This document shows, piece after piece, positions 56,333-64,000 of a stretch of 64,000 bases of DNA. Each line of letters opens with the position of its first letter. Within the stretch, counting starts at the first letter, position 1. A model generated the notes under the pieces. That model searched no databases and was not told where the DNA came from. It saw only the letters and a list, made by a program, of their open reading frames with translations. The position numbers and the translations under genes are program-made. Source of the stretch: Bacillota bacterium (GTDB taxonomy: Bacteria > Bacillota > Clostridia > Acetivibrionales > DSM-1351); contig JAEWST010000162.1 in NCBI GenBank assembly GCA_023398105.1, positions 1 to 64,000 on the forward strand, in the 5' to 3' direction.

Positions 56333-56737
56333 CTATTTTGAACCTTCTTCCAGATAAAAAGGATAAACCATATTATATCTATTGTTTGTTGAGCGCACTG
56401 TATAATGTATATCAATATTAATTTTCCCGGGTACTTCTGTATCTTTAAGGGCTTTTATATCCACCTCTCCTACCCTTGGCTCCCAAATCATAATAGCCTC
56501 TCTTATGTCCTCTTCCATCTTTCTCATAGTAACTTCATCTGTCAGATCAAATACAAATCGTCTCAATCCACATCCGAAGTCACTCTTCATAACACGTTCA
56601 CCCTTCGAGGTTTGTAATATGATTGTTATTGCTTCTGATATGTCCTGTTCGTTTTCAGACATCAGTATTCTTCCTGTTTTCGGGTTAACCTGAACAGGAA
56701 ATTTCCAGCCTCTTCCTAGATAACTATCCATAAACAC
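56333..56737 (-). CDS. gp25-like baseplate protein (Afp9-like)
   Basis: 134 residues. GRGWKFPVQVNPKTGRILMS at the start and TSKGERVMKSDFGCGLRRFV, followed by FDLTDEV and IMIWEPRVGEVDI, match the gp25/lysozyme-like baseplate domain, with the E-R-V-M...F-G-x-x-L core. It nucleates sheath polymerisation at the baseplate. It lies between the spike gene and the two J genes, the order seen in Afp and PVC. Confidence 0.93.
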   Translation of the reverse strand: MFMDSYLGRGWKFPVQVNPKTGRILMSENEQDISEAITIILQTSKGERVMKSDFGCGLRRFVFDLTDEVTMRKMEEDIREAIMIWEPRVGEVDIKALKDTEVPGKINIDIHYTVRSTNNRYNMVYPFYLEEGSK

Positions 56738-56748
56738 TATACCTCTTG

Positions 56749-58674
56749 TTAATTAATTTTAACAATTGCTCCATTTATCATCAATACACCACCGCTTTTA
56801 AGGTTCAATGCCTGTCCAGCCTCAATATTCACAATTGCACCTTTTATACTAACCTGTGCAGTGCTTTCTAAATTTACCATAAGTGGGCCGCTTATCTTTA
56901 CACTTTGCTTTACAGAATCAAGACTTACCTGACAAGCATTTGACTTAAGCTCTGCTTTCAGGTTTCCTTTAACAGTCACAGCATTTGTCACACCATCTAT
57001 TTCAACAGCATTTAATCCTAGTTTATCCTTTATTGTTATTTTAGGAGGAGCATCCTGCAGCTCTATTGTCTGTCCTGTTAAAGTCTCTAAGGATACATTT
57101 GGCTGTGCGGGTGTATCATTAATCATTATCGTATTCCCCAGCTTGCTCTTTATTAAGTGCTTAAGATTTAGTGGATCTATAACAGGCGGTCTATTTTTCA
57201 TGCTCCAGAGAGAGCCTATAACATATGGACTTTCCAAGGCCCCTTCTCCAAAGGCAACAAGTACCTCATCACCTATATCAGGAATAAACTGTGCTCCAGC
57301 ATAAGGTACAGCAACCCTAGCCCATCCACTGTCATCCATTAAAATATCTGCTCCCTCTCTCATGGAGTATTTTACTCTTACTCTTCCCAATCCCATTGGA
57401 TCTATATTTAATATTACAGTTCCAACTGATACGCCGCTCTTGTTAACAGAGCCTTCCCCTCCCATTCCGCTGCCGCTACCGCTGGCTTTACTCATCTTCT
57501 TTATGCCATTAGAAATAGCTCCAAACAGATCCTCATTCCCTTTTCCCACTTCAAACTGTGTGGAATAGCCTGATTCACTTATAGTATGTGTTACAGCTGT
57601 AATATAGTAAGTACTGTTAAGCTGACTTCCAAGACCATCTATTTTAATAAACCTTCCAGGTGACAGCTCAGGCAGACCAATACACTCACCGCTTCCCGAA
57701 AGTGATTTCATAAGCCTCTCTCCCATTTTTAACAAAGCCACAGCTTCAGCTTCAAAAAATGAGGTTATTCCTATATCGTATTCATAATCAATTACATTTC
57801 CCATAAAAATATTTTTCATAACATTCTTTATCTTTTGACTGTCAATGCCAGGAACAGTTACATAACCAGCTAATCCCATTACTGCCATATCCATTTTTTC
57901 ACTAAAACCTCTTGTAACAACAGCACATGCCTGTTCATTAAGATCAAATTGAGGAGAAAAACTTTTAAGGCTTCTTCCCCATTTTAGTGTTGTAATAGGA
58001 GTAAGATTACCAACGTATGGAATTCTAAAATAAAGAGTATCTCCACTTATAAAAAACTCATATCCTATTTTATTGGCCAATCTTTGTAAAAAACTATAAT
58101 TGCTCTCATTTTCTTGTTGAATAGTTTCTTGTATATCTACACTGACATCTACAACAAAATCAAGCCCATACATTGCTGCCAATATAACAGCTATTGCAGA
58201 AGATGGCAAAAAATGCCAAGCAAATGACAGCTTATGCTTCATCATAAGATATGATTTATCATGGCACTCTACCGATAGTCTAGGGCTTCCTTCCGAGGGA
58301 AAATCAAATTTAACCGAAGTAATAAGTCCTTTAAAAACACTTTCTAGTCTATCACCATAACCCATTTTTACTTCAATAAAATTACCAATAGCAAGGTGCT
58401 TTTCAAGCCAATCTTTTTTAAAGTCGCTTGAAGCCATATCATATGCATTGCATACAGAAAAGGAGCACATATCTGACTTTTCTAGGCTTTTCTCAACCTT
58501 TAGCCCTGTTATTGCCATTCCTTCCATCTTAACAATCTCGGTCTTGCTGAACAAACCACAAATCACTTCAAAGGACGGAGCATAAAAATTGTAATATTTC
58601 GATTCCATTTCATCAAATGAAAAGCTTCCGTTCCTTGTGAAATCCAAAATTCCTAATCCAGCCAAATCAATCAC
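56749..58674 (-). CDS. VgrG-like central spike (Afp8-like)
   Basis: 641 residues. The first 370 residues are the gp27-like ring (late-control gene D type), followed by the OB-fold gp5 part DDSGWARVAVPYAGAQFIPD and IGDEVLVAFGEGALESPYVI, and then a C-terminal repetitive beta-helix with alternating short strands (residues about 540-641). It forms the puncturing spike of the injection system; the PAAR-like tip would cap its C-terminus. It overlaps the LysM gene by 4 bases. Confidence 0.92.
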   Translation of the reverse strand: MIDLAGLGILDFTRNGSFSFDEMESKYYNFYAPSFEVICGLFSKTEIVKMEGMAITGLKVEKSLEKSDMCSFSVCNAYDMASSDFKKDWLEKHLAIGNFIEVKMGYGDRLESVFKGLITSVKFDFPSEGSPRLSVECHDKSYLMMKHKLSFAWHFLPSSAIAVILAAMYGLDFVVDVSVDIQETIQQENESNYSFLQRLANKIGYEFFISGDTLYFRIPYVGNLTPITTLKWGRSLKSFSPQFDLNEQACAVVTRGFSEKMDMAVMGLAGYVTVPGIDSQKIKNVMKNIFMGNVIDYEYDIGITSFFEAEAVALLKMGERLMKSLSGSGECIGLPELSPGRFIKIDGLGSQLNSTYYITAVTHTISESGYSTQFEVGKGNEDLFGAISNGIKKMSKASGSGSGMGGEGSVNKSGVSVGTVILNIDPMGLGRVRVKYSMREGADILMDDSGWARVAVPYAGAQFIPDIGDEVLVAFGEGALESPYVIGSLWSMKNRPPVIDPLNLKHLIKSKLGNTIMINDTPAQPNVSLETLTGQTIELQDAPPKITIKDKLGLNAVEIDGVTNAVTVKGNLKAELKSNACQVSLDSVKQSVKISGPLMVNLESTAQVSIKGAIVNIEAGQALNLKSGGVLMINGAIVKIN

Positions 58675-59309
58675 CTCAACCGCGGAATAATAATGTTTTT
58701 TCCTCCAGATAAAATTCTGGGATTATCTATATTATTAGCTCTAGCTATTTCTCTCCATTGCTCTGGGTCTTGGTATTCTCTGCTAGCCAGCATCCACAAG
58801 TGCTCGCCTTGATTCAGCACCCTTTGCTTTGTCCTATCTGAAGAGTTTCTGGGTATTTCCTGAAACTGTTCCCTTATGCTTTTACTTGATTTCAGTGATA
58901 TATTCAGAACAGCTCTTACAGGTACACCAGACTCAGTGAACATTGTAAACTTTTGTGTCACCTTTTCCATGAACCCTTTGAAGGTTCCTCCCCTACTACC
59001 TCCCCATGTAAACTTGACAATTGGAGGAGCATGAAGCTCAGAATCAACCCTTGCAAGCATAGTCACCTTGGTTGTGTATATTCTAACATCCTCACTATTC
59101 TCATATGTATCAAAAAAAAGCTCCATCGAAAGGGTTTCAGAATTGCCGCTTACAAACTGATTAATAGGTTCTGAAAGTCCTACAATTGTAGTTGATGCAA
59201 ATTGATTGCCCACCTCAATAGTGTACTCATTTGGATAATAAAGTACACTGATAAGCTCTCCACTTCTACTTCCATTTACAATCTCAATAATAGCTTTATC
59301 CATTGGCAT
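58671..59309 (-). CDS. LysM-domain tail protein (Afp7-like)
   Basis: 212 residues. The C-terminal 50 residues are a LysM domain (VLNQGEHLWMLASREYQDPE and NNIDNPRILSGGKNIIIPRL). The N-terminal part is the tail-protein domain that connects tube to spike. In contractile systems such a protein does not necessarily bind peptidoglycan; it acts as a hub adapter. It begins 2 bases after the stop of the 764-aa gene. Confidence 0.9.
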   Translation of the reverse strand: MPMDKAIIEIVNGSRSGELISVLYYPNEYTIEVGNQFASTTIVGLSEPINQFVSGNSETLSMELFFDTYENSEDVRIYTTKVTMLARVDSELHAPPIVKFTWGGSRGGTFKGFMEKVTQKFTMFTESGVPVRAVLNISLKSSKSIREQFQEIPRNSSDRTKQRVLNQGEHLWMLASREYQDPEQWREIARANNIDNPRILSGGKNIIIPRLR

Positions 59310-59310
59310 G

Positions 59311-61605
59311 CTAATAACCTCGTCTTGTCCTGTCCACTTTGATTCTATGCTCTATTTCCCTGTATACTCTTTCAACCAGTCCATTGATATTTACATTTGA
59401 ATACTGTACAGATTGTAATGTTTGCTTTTCAATATTAACCACCTGTGTTTTCAAGGCTTGTATTTCTGACATGTAGCTTGTACTCCTATGTGCCTTTCTG
59501 CTACTACCGAATTCCATAGTTGCCAAATTATTCATAGCCTCTTGCCAAATAAAGCCCTTTTCCTCTGTTTCAAGCTTGTTCCTCAAAAGGTCATAGGCTC
59601 TTACTGTCAAATTTCTATTTCCTATATAATACTGATGTATACTCTTGCTTAAAAGCCCCATAGCAGTCTCTCTTGAATGCTTTTGCATATAGAGTGTTGG
59701 CAAAAGACCTGCAAATGTAAGCATATTATAGATATCAGGGTAGGTCTTTCTTAAATTATTAATACTATGTGGAGTTATCCTCCCTCTTTCCTGTTGGCTA
59801 AAGTGTTTATTGTAGGTTTGCTTATTATGTATGAGGGTTTCTTGTGATGTCCAATTTCCCTTTGTACCCTCTTCGTCTTCACCTTCATCTTCATCTTCAA
59901 GGAAGGGTGAAAGTCCATAAGCACCTTTATAAATATGGTTTGTAAAAAAGTAATTAGTTTTACTTTCCAATTCTTTTCTAAAGCCCTGTATAATATTGTA
60001 GGTCATATTATGCCAGAATTCTTTTGCTTCACTATCCATTTCTCTTTTTTGCTTTCGTTTTGTTCTGTGTACTCCCAAAAAACCCAAAGGATAAGCTGAA
60101 CGTAAAACCTCAGGAAGCTCATGTCTTAATCTTGAAGCAATTTTGTCATGGATTATTGATGAAAATCCCTTTATTGCTTCTCCTTTGATATAAGCCTTTT
60201 TAAATCCCGATCCAATATATGACGATAACCCCGGAAAATAAATGCGATAGTAATTTCTGAAGCTATATGGATTCATATTAATTATACTTTCATAATTATC
60301 TGCATAGTTGCCTATATTAGAATATAACCTATCAGCTCCATAAGCATTTACTATTGTACCGATATTATCCTTAATATACTTTAAATAGAGGCTATTGATA
60401 CCTTTTGTATCTCCGTTTACAGTCAGAATTCGTAAGGCACTACCTAAATCAGACTCTCCCATAAAAGTATTAAATTTTAAAGATAATACATTTTTTAATA
60501 TTCTATGAACAGTCCCTAAACTATGCTCTGTTTTAACAGTATTTAAATTTAAGAACAATTCATTTTTTAATACTTCTTGAAAAGCATTTATTTGGTTTAA
60601 ACTTTTATAAGTTAAGCCATTTATAGCTTTTCTGTCTCCATTTATATAAAATTGAATAAGATGGCTTAAAACACTTTTTAAACCACGCTCTGTTTTAATT
60701 GTATTTATATTTAATAATAATTCATTTTTTAATACTTCCTGAAAAGCATTTATTGGGTTTAAACTTTTATAATTTAAGCCATTTATAGCTTTTCTGTCTC
60801 CATTTATATAAAATTGGATAAGATGGCTTAAAACGCTCCCCAAACCAAGCTTTCCTGTAATAGTATTTAAATTTAAGAATAATTCATTTTTTAATATTTC
60901 CTGAAAAGCATTTATTTGGTTTAAACTCTTATAAGTTAAGCCATTTATAGCTTTTCTGTCTCCATTTATATAAAATTGGATAAGATGGCTTAAAACGCTC
61001 TCCAAACCAAGCTTTCCTGTAATAGCATTAATCCTTAAAGACGATGCATTATTTAAATCTCCAGAAACAGCATTATAGGGTTTAATGCTTTTAAAATTAA
61101 AGCCATTTATAGCTTTTTGTATATTTGTAGTGTTGTCATAAACATAGGAGAAGCGAGGTCTATTTTTTAATATTTCTCTAATATATTCCTTTCCAAAAAG
61201 CATACTGTTAGGAATAGAAGACTTTAAAAGCCCATTGTTTATGTATTTTAAGCTTTGATGCCCAGCAGAAGAGTGTAATGTTCTGACTGTGCTTTCAAGC
61301 TGCTTTTTAAAATTAATCAACGCCTGCTGACCTAAAATACTTAAGCTGCTTTTACTGCTTTCTTCCTGTAACTGAAGCTGCATCCTTACATTAATTAATA
61401 ACTGCCCAATATCGGTTCTATTATAATCCGCATATGTACTATCAATCTTATAAAACAGATCAAACCAAGCAGCAAAGTCATTTCTTACAACACCGTACTT
61501 GGCAAATATTTCCTGCGCGAACCCATCATTATGTTTGGTTAACAGAACCTTCTTCGATGCCAATATTTGTTTTGGTATAAACAGTTTCTTTTTTTGCAGC
61601 ATCAT
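59311..61605 (-). CDS. 764-aa eCIS protein with 54-residue tandem repeats
   Basis: 764 residues. Unit INGDRKAINGLTYKSLNQIN, then AFQEVLKNELFLNLNT, then about 18 more residues (GKLGLGSVLSHLIQFY) recurs about three times with period 54 (162 bases; DNA matches near 60613, 60775 and 60937), with degenerate copies on both sides. The last 60 residues, with ALKTQVVNIEKQTLQSVQ and LVERVYREIEHRIKVDRTRR, form a helix typical of this position in eCIS clusters. An acidic run (EDEDEGEDEEG) is near 570. It overlaps the tube gene by 4 bases. Function unknown: cargo, length-determining part or hub component. Confidence 0.75.
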   Translation of the reverse strand: MMLQKKKLFIPKQILASKKVLLTKHNDGFAQEIFAKYGVVRNDFAAWFDLFYKIDSTYADYNRTDIGQLLINVRMQLQLQEESSKSSLSILGQQALINFKKQLESTVRTLHSSAGHQSLKYINNGLLKSSIPNSMLFGKEYIREILKNRPRFSYVYDNTTNIQKAINGFNFKSIKPYNAVSGDLNNASSLRINAITGKLGLESVLSHLIQFYINGDRKAINGLTYKSLNQINAFQEILKNELFLNLNTITGKLGLGSVLSHLIQFYINGDRKAINGLNYKSLNPINAFQEVLKNELLLNINTIKTERGLKSVLSHLIQFYINGDRKAINGLTYKSLNQINAFQEVLKNELFLNLNTVKTEHSLGTVHRILKNVLSLKFNTFMGESDLGSALRILTVNGDTKGINSLYLKYIKDNIGTIVNAYGADRLYSNIGNYADNYESIINMNPYSFRNYYRIYFPGLSSYIGSGFKKAYIKGEAIKGFSSIIHDKIASRLRHELPEVLRSAYPLGFLGVHRTKRKQKREMDSEAKEFWHNMTYNIIQGFRKELESKTNYFFTNHIYKGAYGLSPFLEDEDEGEDEEGTKGNWTSQETLIHNKQTYNKHFSQQERGRITPHSINNLRKTYPDIYNMLTFAGLLPTLYMQKHSRETAMGLLSKSIHQYYIGNRNLTVRAYDLLRNKLETEEKGFIWQEAMNNLATMEFGSSRKAHRSTSYMSEIQALKTQVVNIEKQTLQSVQYSNVNINGLVERVYREIEHRIKVDRTRRGY
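60475..61080. repeat. 162-bp tandem repeat inside the 764-aa gene
   Basis: Three close copies with exactly 162-base spacing at TAAGCCAT (60613, 60775, 60937) plus worn copies on either side. The frame is kept because the period is 54 codons. Confidence 0.85.
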
Positions 61606-62024
61606 TTCATTCCTTTATGTACAAATTCAATAGACTCCACAGCCACCATATTACTATCCGCCTTTAGTTCTGGCCCAGACCACTTGACAGGATAGGCATC
61701 CATAAAGTCCCATCTTGATATGTCCTTTCCTAAGCTGTTACACAGTACAACTGAAATCTTTTGTTTTAAAATTTTGCCAGACAGAACACTTTTGTACCAA
61801 TTGAGCAATTCACCTGATTCTACAATTCCCTTTTTTAGTGTCAATCTTGGATGCTTTATGAATTTGGGAAAATGGTGGGTATAATTTGTTCCGCCTTCCC
61901 TGTATTCCTCAAGCTCTATCTCTGCTTCAATACCTGATACCTCAGAGAAGCCGCCATAAAGTTCAATATCATTAATCTCCACCTTGAATTTAAAAGAACC
62001 AACTGGATAGCCTTTCTCAATCAT
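61602..62024 (-). CDS. eCIS tube protein, second copy (gp19/Afp5-like)
   Basis: 140 residues. GSFKFKVEINDIELYGGFSE and SGIEAEIELEEYREGG, then LTLKKGIVESGELLNWYKSV, are the standard tube-protein landmarks. The C-terminus YPVKWSGPELKADSNMVAVE followed by SIEFVHKGM closes the barrel. It is related to the tube at 62899. One of the two probably forms the main tube and this one the adapter next to the baseplate. GAGGAG precedes the ATG. Confidence 0.92.
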   Translation of the reverse strand: MIEKGYPVGSFKFKVEINDIELYGGFSEVSGIEAEIELEEYREGGTNYTHHFPKFIKHPRLTLKKGIVESGELLNWYKSVLSGKILKQKISVVLCNSLGKDISRWDFMDAYPVKWSGPELKADSNMVAVESIEFVHKGMK

Positions 62025-62144
62025 GGATCATTCTCCTCTTAAATACCTACAATAGATTTGAAGCTGGACTATTGCAAAACAACAATTTCTGTATACAGAT
62101 GACTTATTGCAAGAAATAGTACGTGAGTATAGTATATATCTAAT

Positions 62145-62320
62145 TTCGAAGCTCGATTAGAAATTGATGCTAAAAATAGTAGGTGAAGAACAAATTATGT
62201 AGCCGACACAGCTACAGGAAGTAGCTGTGAGTATAACATCGAGACAGGATGTCGAATGTTATAGGTCGGCGGAAGTGCTTGTTCTGAACCGCAAATATTT
62301 CAGCATCAATTTCGGGAGCA
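62145..62320. ncRNA. Large nested structured element in the eCIS operon gap
   Basis: Nested perfect pairings: GAAATTGATGCT (62160-62171) with AGCATCAATTTC (62302-62313); AGAACAA (62187-62193) with TTGTTCT (62279-62285); GCCGAC (62202-62207) with GTCGGC (62265-62270). Inside are two hairpins: CACAGCTAC/GTAGCTGTG with loop AGGAA (62216-62220), and TATAACAT/ATGTTATA (62232-62263) around GACAGGATGTC. This is a three-way junction on a long stem, present on either strand. Strand of function unknown: minus is the operon message, plus would show AGGA loops. Confidence 0.75.
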
Positions 62321-62338
62321 ATCCATAGATAATTTCAT

Positions 62339-62524
62339 TTATTCAAACACGTTTTCTTTATCCTCACTAAGCTTCCGATTAATCTTTGAAATCTCCTCAC
62401 ACCATTTCTTCCTTTCGGCATGTTCCATTGCCATAATAGCATCATGCTCCCAGTGGAAATGATACGCTATAAAGGCTACCTCCTCATAAATACGAGCGAT
62501 CGGGTAGCCCTTTATAGCTCCCCC
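62339..62524 (-). CDS. DUF6760-type small protein without a normal start codon (candidate -1 frameshift product)
   Basis: Minus strand frame ending TAA at 62341-62339; protein KGYPIARIYEEVAFIAYHFH, WEHDAIMAMEHAERKKWCEE, ISKINRKLSEDKENVFE. The YP..RiYEEvAfiAYhfHW pattern is typical of a small protein that follows the tail assembly gene in eCIS clusters. No ATG, GTG or TTG precedes the conserved start: the frame is closed upstream by a TAG and offers only ATA at 62515, ATC or ATT. A -1 slip on GGGGG (62524-62520), eleven bases before the upstream stop, joins it to the 122-aa gene in frame. That would copy the gpG/GT and P2 E/E' habit of tail assembly chaperones. Confidence 0.75.
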   Translation of the reverse strand, partial: GGAIKGYPIARIYEEVAFIAYHFHWEHDAIMAMEHAERKKWCEEISKINRKLSEDKENVFE

Positions 62525-62880
62525 AACTGTTCGCTAAGCCATTCAAACTCATTTCCGCATTTAGGACAGGAAACTTTTTGCCCTGCACTTCCCGTTTCAT
62601 TTATTCTGCGGTAAAAATCCTGAAGATATGCCATGTCAGCAGAAAACAAATCCTCTACAACCTTAGTATTAATCACTTGAAGATTTCCAAGTTTCACAAT
62701 AACCCTTGAAAGCAATATGATTGTTAAGTATGCTGGATTCTGCTGGACTCTTGGATCTTTAAGAGGCAATATCTCATCAGCAGCGGTAGCTAATCTCATT
62801 ACTCCGTTTCTGCATAAATTTCCATCTATATCCACATACCCCTTGGGCAATAAAAACTCAAACTCTGTCTGAAAAGCCAT
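62512..62880 (-). CDS. eCIS tail assembly protein (T4 gp51/gpE-position)
   Basis: 122 residues. The opening FQTEFEFLLPKGYVDIDGNL, then GVMRLATAADEILPLKDPRV and LTIILLSRVIVKLGNL, is the typical pattern of the small protein after the tube gene in eCIS. The end CPKCGNEFEWLSEQLGEL carries a CxxC pair that may bind metal. By position it is like the tail assembly chaperones of phages, where a -1 frameshift makes a longer product; see the next small frame. GGAGG precedes the ATG. Confidence 0.85.
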   Translation of the reverse strand: MAFQTEFEFLLPKGYVDIDGNLCRNGVMRLATAADEILPLKDPRVQQNPAYLTIILLSRVIVKLGNLQVINTKVVEDLFSADMAYLQDFYRRINETGSAGQKVSCPKCGNEFEWLSEQLGEL

Positions 62881-62898
62881 ATTTAACCTCCAAGATTA

Positions 62899-63336
62899 CT
62901 ATTTTGTTCTAGACATTCCTTCATGTGCAATTTCTAGTGTCTCTATCAATACTTCATTACCAGTTCCCTTAAAGTCTGATACGTTATATTTCATCGGCCA
63001 AGCTTGAACAACCTGCCATGTAGCCGAATCATTTCCCTCTTCATCAATTGATATAATTGTAACTGATTTACGTTCCACTTTGCCTTCTGAAACACTTTTA
63101 ATCCAGTTGTATATATCCATTGAATCAGTAATACCTCTTTTCAAGGTTATATTGCTATGCTTTCTTAATCCAGGCAATTTGCGTGGAGTTATTGCCTCAT
63201 TACCATCACGATATTCAATAACATCCATTGAAAGATCATATCCTGATACATCTGAAAATGCTGCAACTTGAATACCTTCTATTTCAACCCTATAACGAAA
63301 ATTTCTGTATGGGTCCAATCGGGCATTGGTAGCCAT
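62899..63336 (-). CDS. eCIS main tube protein (gp19/Afp1-like)
   Basis: 145 residues. LDPYRNFRYRVEIEGIQVAA, then FSDVSGYDLSMDVIEYRDGN and KHSNITLKRGITDSMDIYNW, are the tube-family landmarks, and the end WPMKYNVSDFKGTGNEVLIE is standard. It would form the inner tube that is pushed into the target. AAGGAGAGAAG precedes the ATG. It follows the sheath gene by about 36 bases. Confidence 0.93.
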   Translation of the reverse strand: MATNARLDPYRNFRYRVEIEGIQVAAFSDVSGYDLSMDVIEYRDGNEAITPRKLPGLRKHSNITLKRGITDSMDIYNWIKSVSEGKVERKSVTIISIDEEGNDSATWQVVQAWPMKYNVSDFKGTGNEVLIETLEIAHEGMSRTK

Positions 63337-63372
63337 GGTTCTTCTCTCCTTTCGTATTCTTAATCTCTATCT

Positions 63373-64000
63373 CTATTGTTGTTCTCCTGTTTTCTGAGAA
63401 ATCCTAAATATTACGAATTCTGCTGGTTTTACTGGTGCAATTCCAATTACACAAATCATTCTGCCATTGTCTATGTCATCCTGAGACATTGTAGAGCGAT
63501 CCACCTTAACAAAAAAGGCTTCTGCTGGGCTTGTTCCCATAAGTGCACCATTTCTCCATACCGTAGTAAGGAAATTTTCTATTGTACGTTGTACCCTTGA
63601 CCACAGCTTGTCATCATTAGGTTCAAAAACTACCCATTTTGTACCTTTTTTGATTGACTCCTCAATGAATATAAATAGCCTTCTTACATTTATGTATTTC
63701 CACAGGGAATTGGAGGTACAGGTTCTTGCTCCCCAAACTCTTATTCCTTCACCAGTAAAATATCGTATTAGGTTTATTCCCTTTGGATTCAAAATATCCT
63801 GTTCACCCGTGTTGTATTGATATTCCAAGCCTGTGCAAGCTCTTACGACCTCATTAGCAGGAGCTTTATGTACACCTCTTGAAGTATCCGAACGTGCATA
63901 AATACCCATCACAGAGCCTGATGGCGGTATATAAGTATTTATCTTTTCGTAAGCATCAAAAACCTGAAGCCATGGGTGGTACATTGCAGCATAGTGGCTA
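63373..64000 (-). CDS. Contractile tail sheath protein, C-terminal part (5' end off the window)
   Basis: The frame is open to the right edge, so only the last 208 or so residues are present; upstream codons read SHYAA before MYHPWLQVFDAYEK, the usual A-x-Y-P-W-L segment. Later landmarks: IPPSGSVMGIYARSDTSRGV with HKAPANE, GLEYQYNTGEQDILNPKGIN, RIWGARTCTS-like RVWGARTCTSNSLWKYINVR and EPNDDKLWSRVQRTIENFL. This is the sheath C-terminal domain; contraction drives the tube. It is the first eCIS gene seen and its start lies outside the window. Confidence 0.93.
   Translation of the reverse strand, partial: SHYAAMYHPWLQVFDAYEKINTYIPPSGSVMGIYARSDTSRGVHKAPANEVVRACTGLEYQYNTGEQDILNPKGINLIRYFTGEGIRVWGARTCTSNSLWKYINVRRLFIFIEESIKKGTKWVVFEPNDDKLWSRVQRTIENFLTTVWRNGALMGTSPAEAFFVKVDRSTMSQDDIDNGRMICVIGIAPVKPAEFVIFRISQKTGEQQ

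Noticed and set aside
59311..61605. Reading the repeats of the 764-aa gene as a CRISPR array
   Set aside because: The period is 162 bases, whole units repeat without unique spacers, and the frame is kept throughout.

Overview
The window looks like chromosomal DNA of a low-GC, spore-former-type Clostridium relative (class Clostridia, Bacillota). The signs are strong AT bias, consensus GGAGG ribosome binding sites, a T-box leader, U-run terminators and clostridial-type protein sequences. The species cannot be named from the sequence alone. No tRNA, rRNA, CRISPR array or intact insertion sequence was seen.

Layout. (1) 0-9.7 kb is ordinary chromosome: a leucine-type T-box leader feeding a TIM-barrel/AMP-binding fusion gene cut by the left edge, a VOC protein, a metallophosphoesterase, a DEAD-box helicase, a MacB-like ABC transporter and an HD hydrolase. 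(2) 9.8-29.1 kb is a DNA phosphorothioation island. dndB-C-D-E-A run on the plus strand behind a near-consensus promoter and add sulfur to the DNA backbone. On the minus strand, converging on them, lie the restriction genes dptF-dptG-dptH. The same strand continues without a break into three further genes: a KAP NTPase, a GHKL (HSP90/MORC-like) ATPase and a methyltransferase-like protein. A small protein with a restriction-associated look precedes dptF. (3) 29.3-32.6 kb is a scarred accessory stretch: gene fragments, a kinase-like NTPase, a Fic gene split by a 146-bp structured insertion with TTATAA on both sides, a nucleotidyltransferase, and related repeat elements. (4) 32.6-37.1 kb holds small housekeeping or accessory genes: a glycosyltransferase, an L7/L12-like membrane protein, a DUF2798 protein, an RDD protein, a VOC protein, a YjbR gene stopped by one nonsense codon, and an HNH-type protein. 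(5) 37.2-42.6 kb is a Wadjet/MukBEF-like operon (jetA-jetB-jetC) with no recognisable jetD nuclease; the HNH protein sits just downstream. (6) 43.0-48.1 kb, plus strand, carries a membrane cyclase-like sensor whose metal-binding aspartates are replaced, a membrane-anchored MORN-repeat protein and a DUF4280 PAAR-like tip protein. (7) 48.1-64.0 kb, minus strand, is an extracellular contractile injection system (eCIS, Afp/PVC-like) read from the right edge: sheath (partial), tube, tail assembly protein, a small DUF6760-type protein, second tube, a 764-aa repeat protein, LysM protein, VgrG-like spike, gp25, two baseplate J proteins, tail protein I and a 530-aa protein.

How the genes work together: Dnd marks self DNA, and Dpt with its attached module probably attacks unmarked DNA. 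JetABC probably acts on plasmids or as a condensin. The eCIS genes build a contractile needle, for which the DUF4280 protein is a plausible tip and the MORN/cyclase proteins are plausible membrane partners. The strongest leads for something new are the KAP-GHKL-methyltransferase extension of the dpt operon, the start-less DUF6760 gene reachable by a -1 frameshift, a large covarying-looking structured element inside the eCIS operon, a two-hairpin repeat family with compensatory changes, and the insertion element in the Fic gene.
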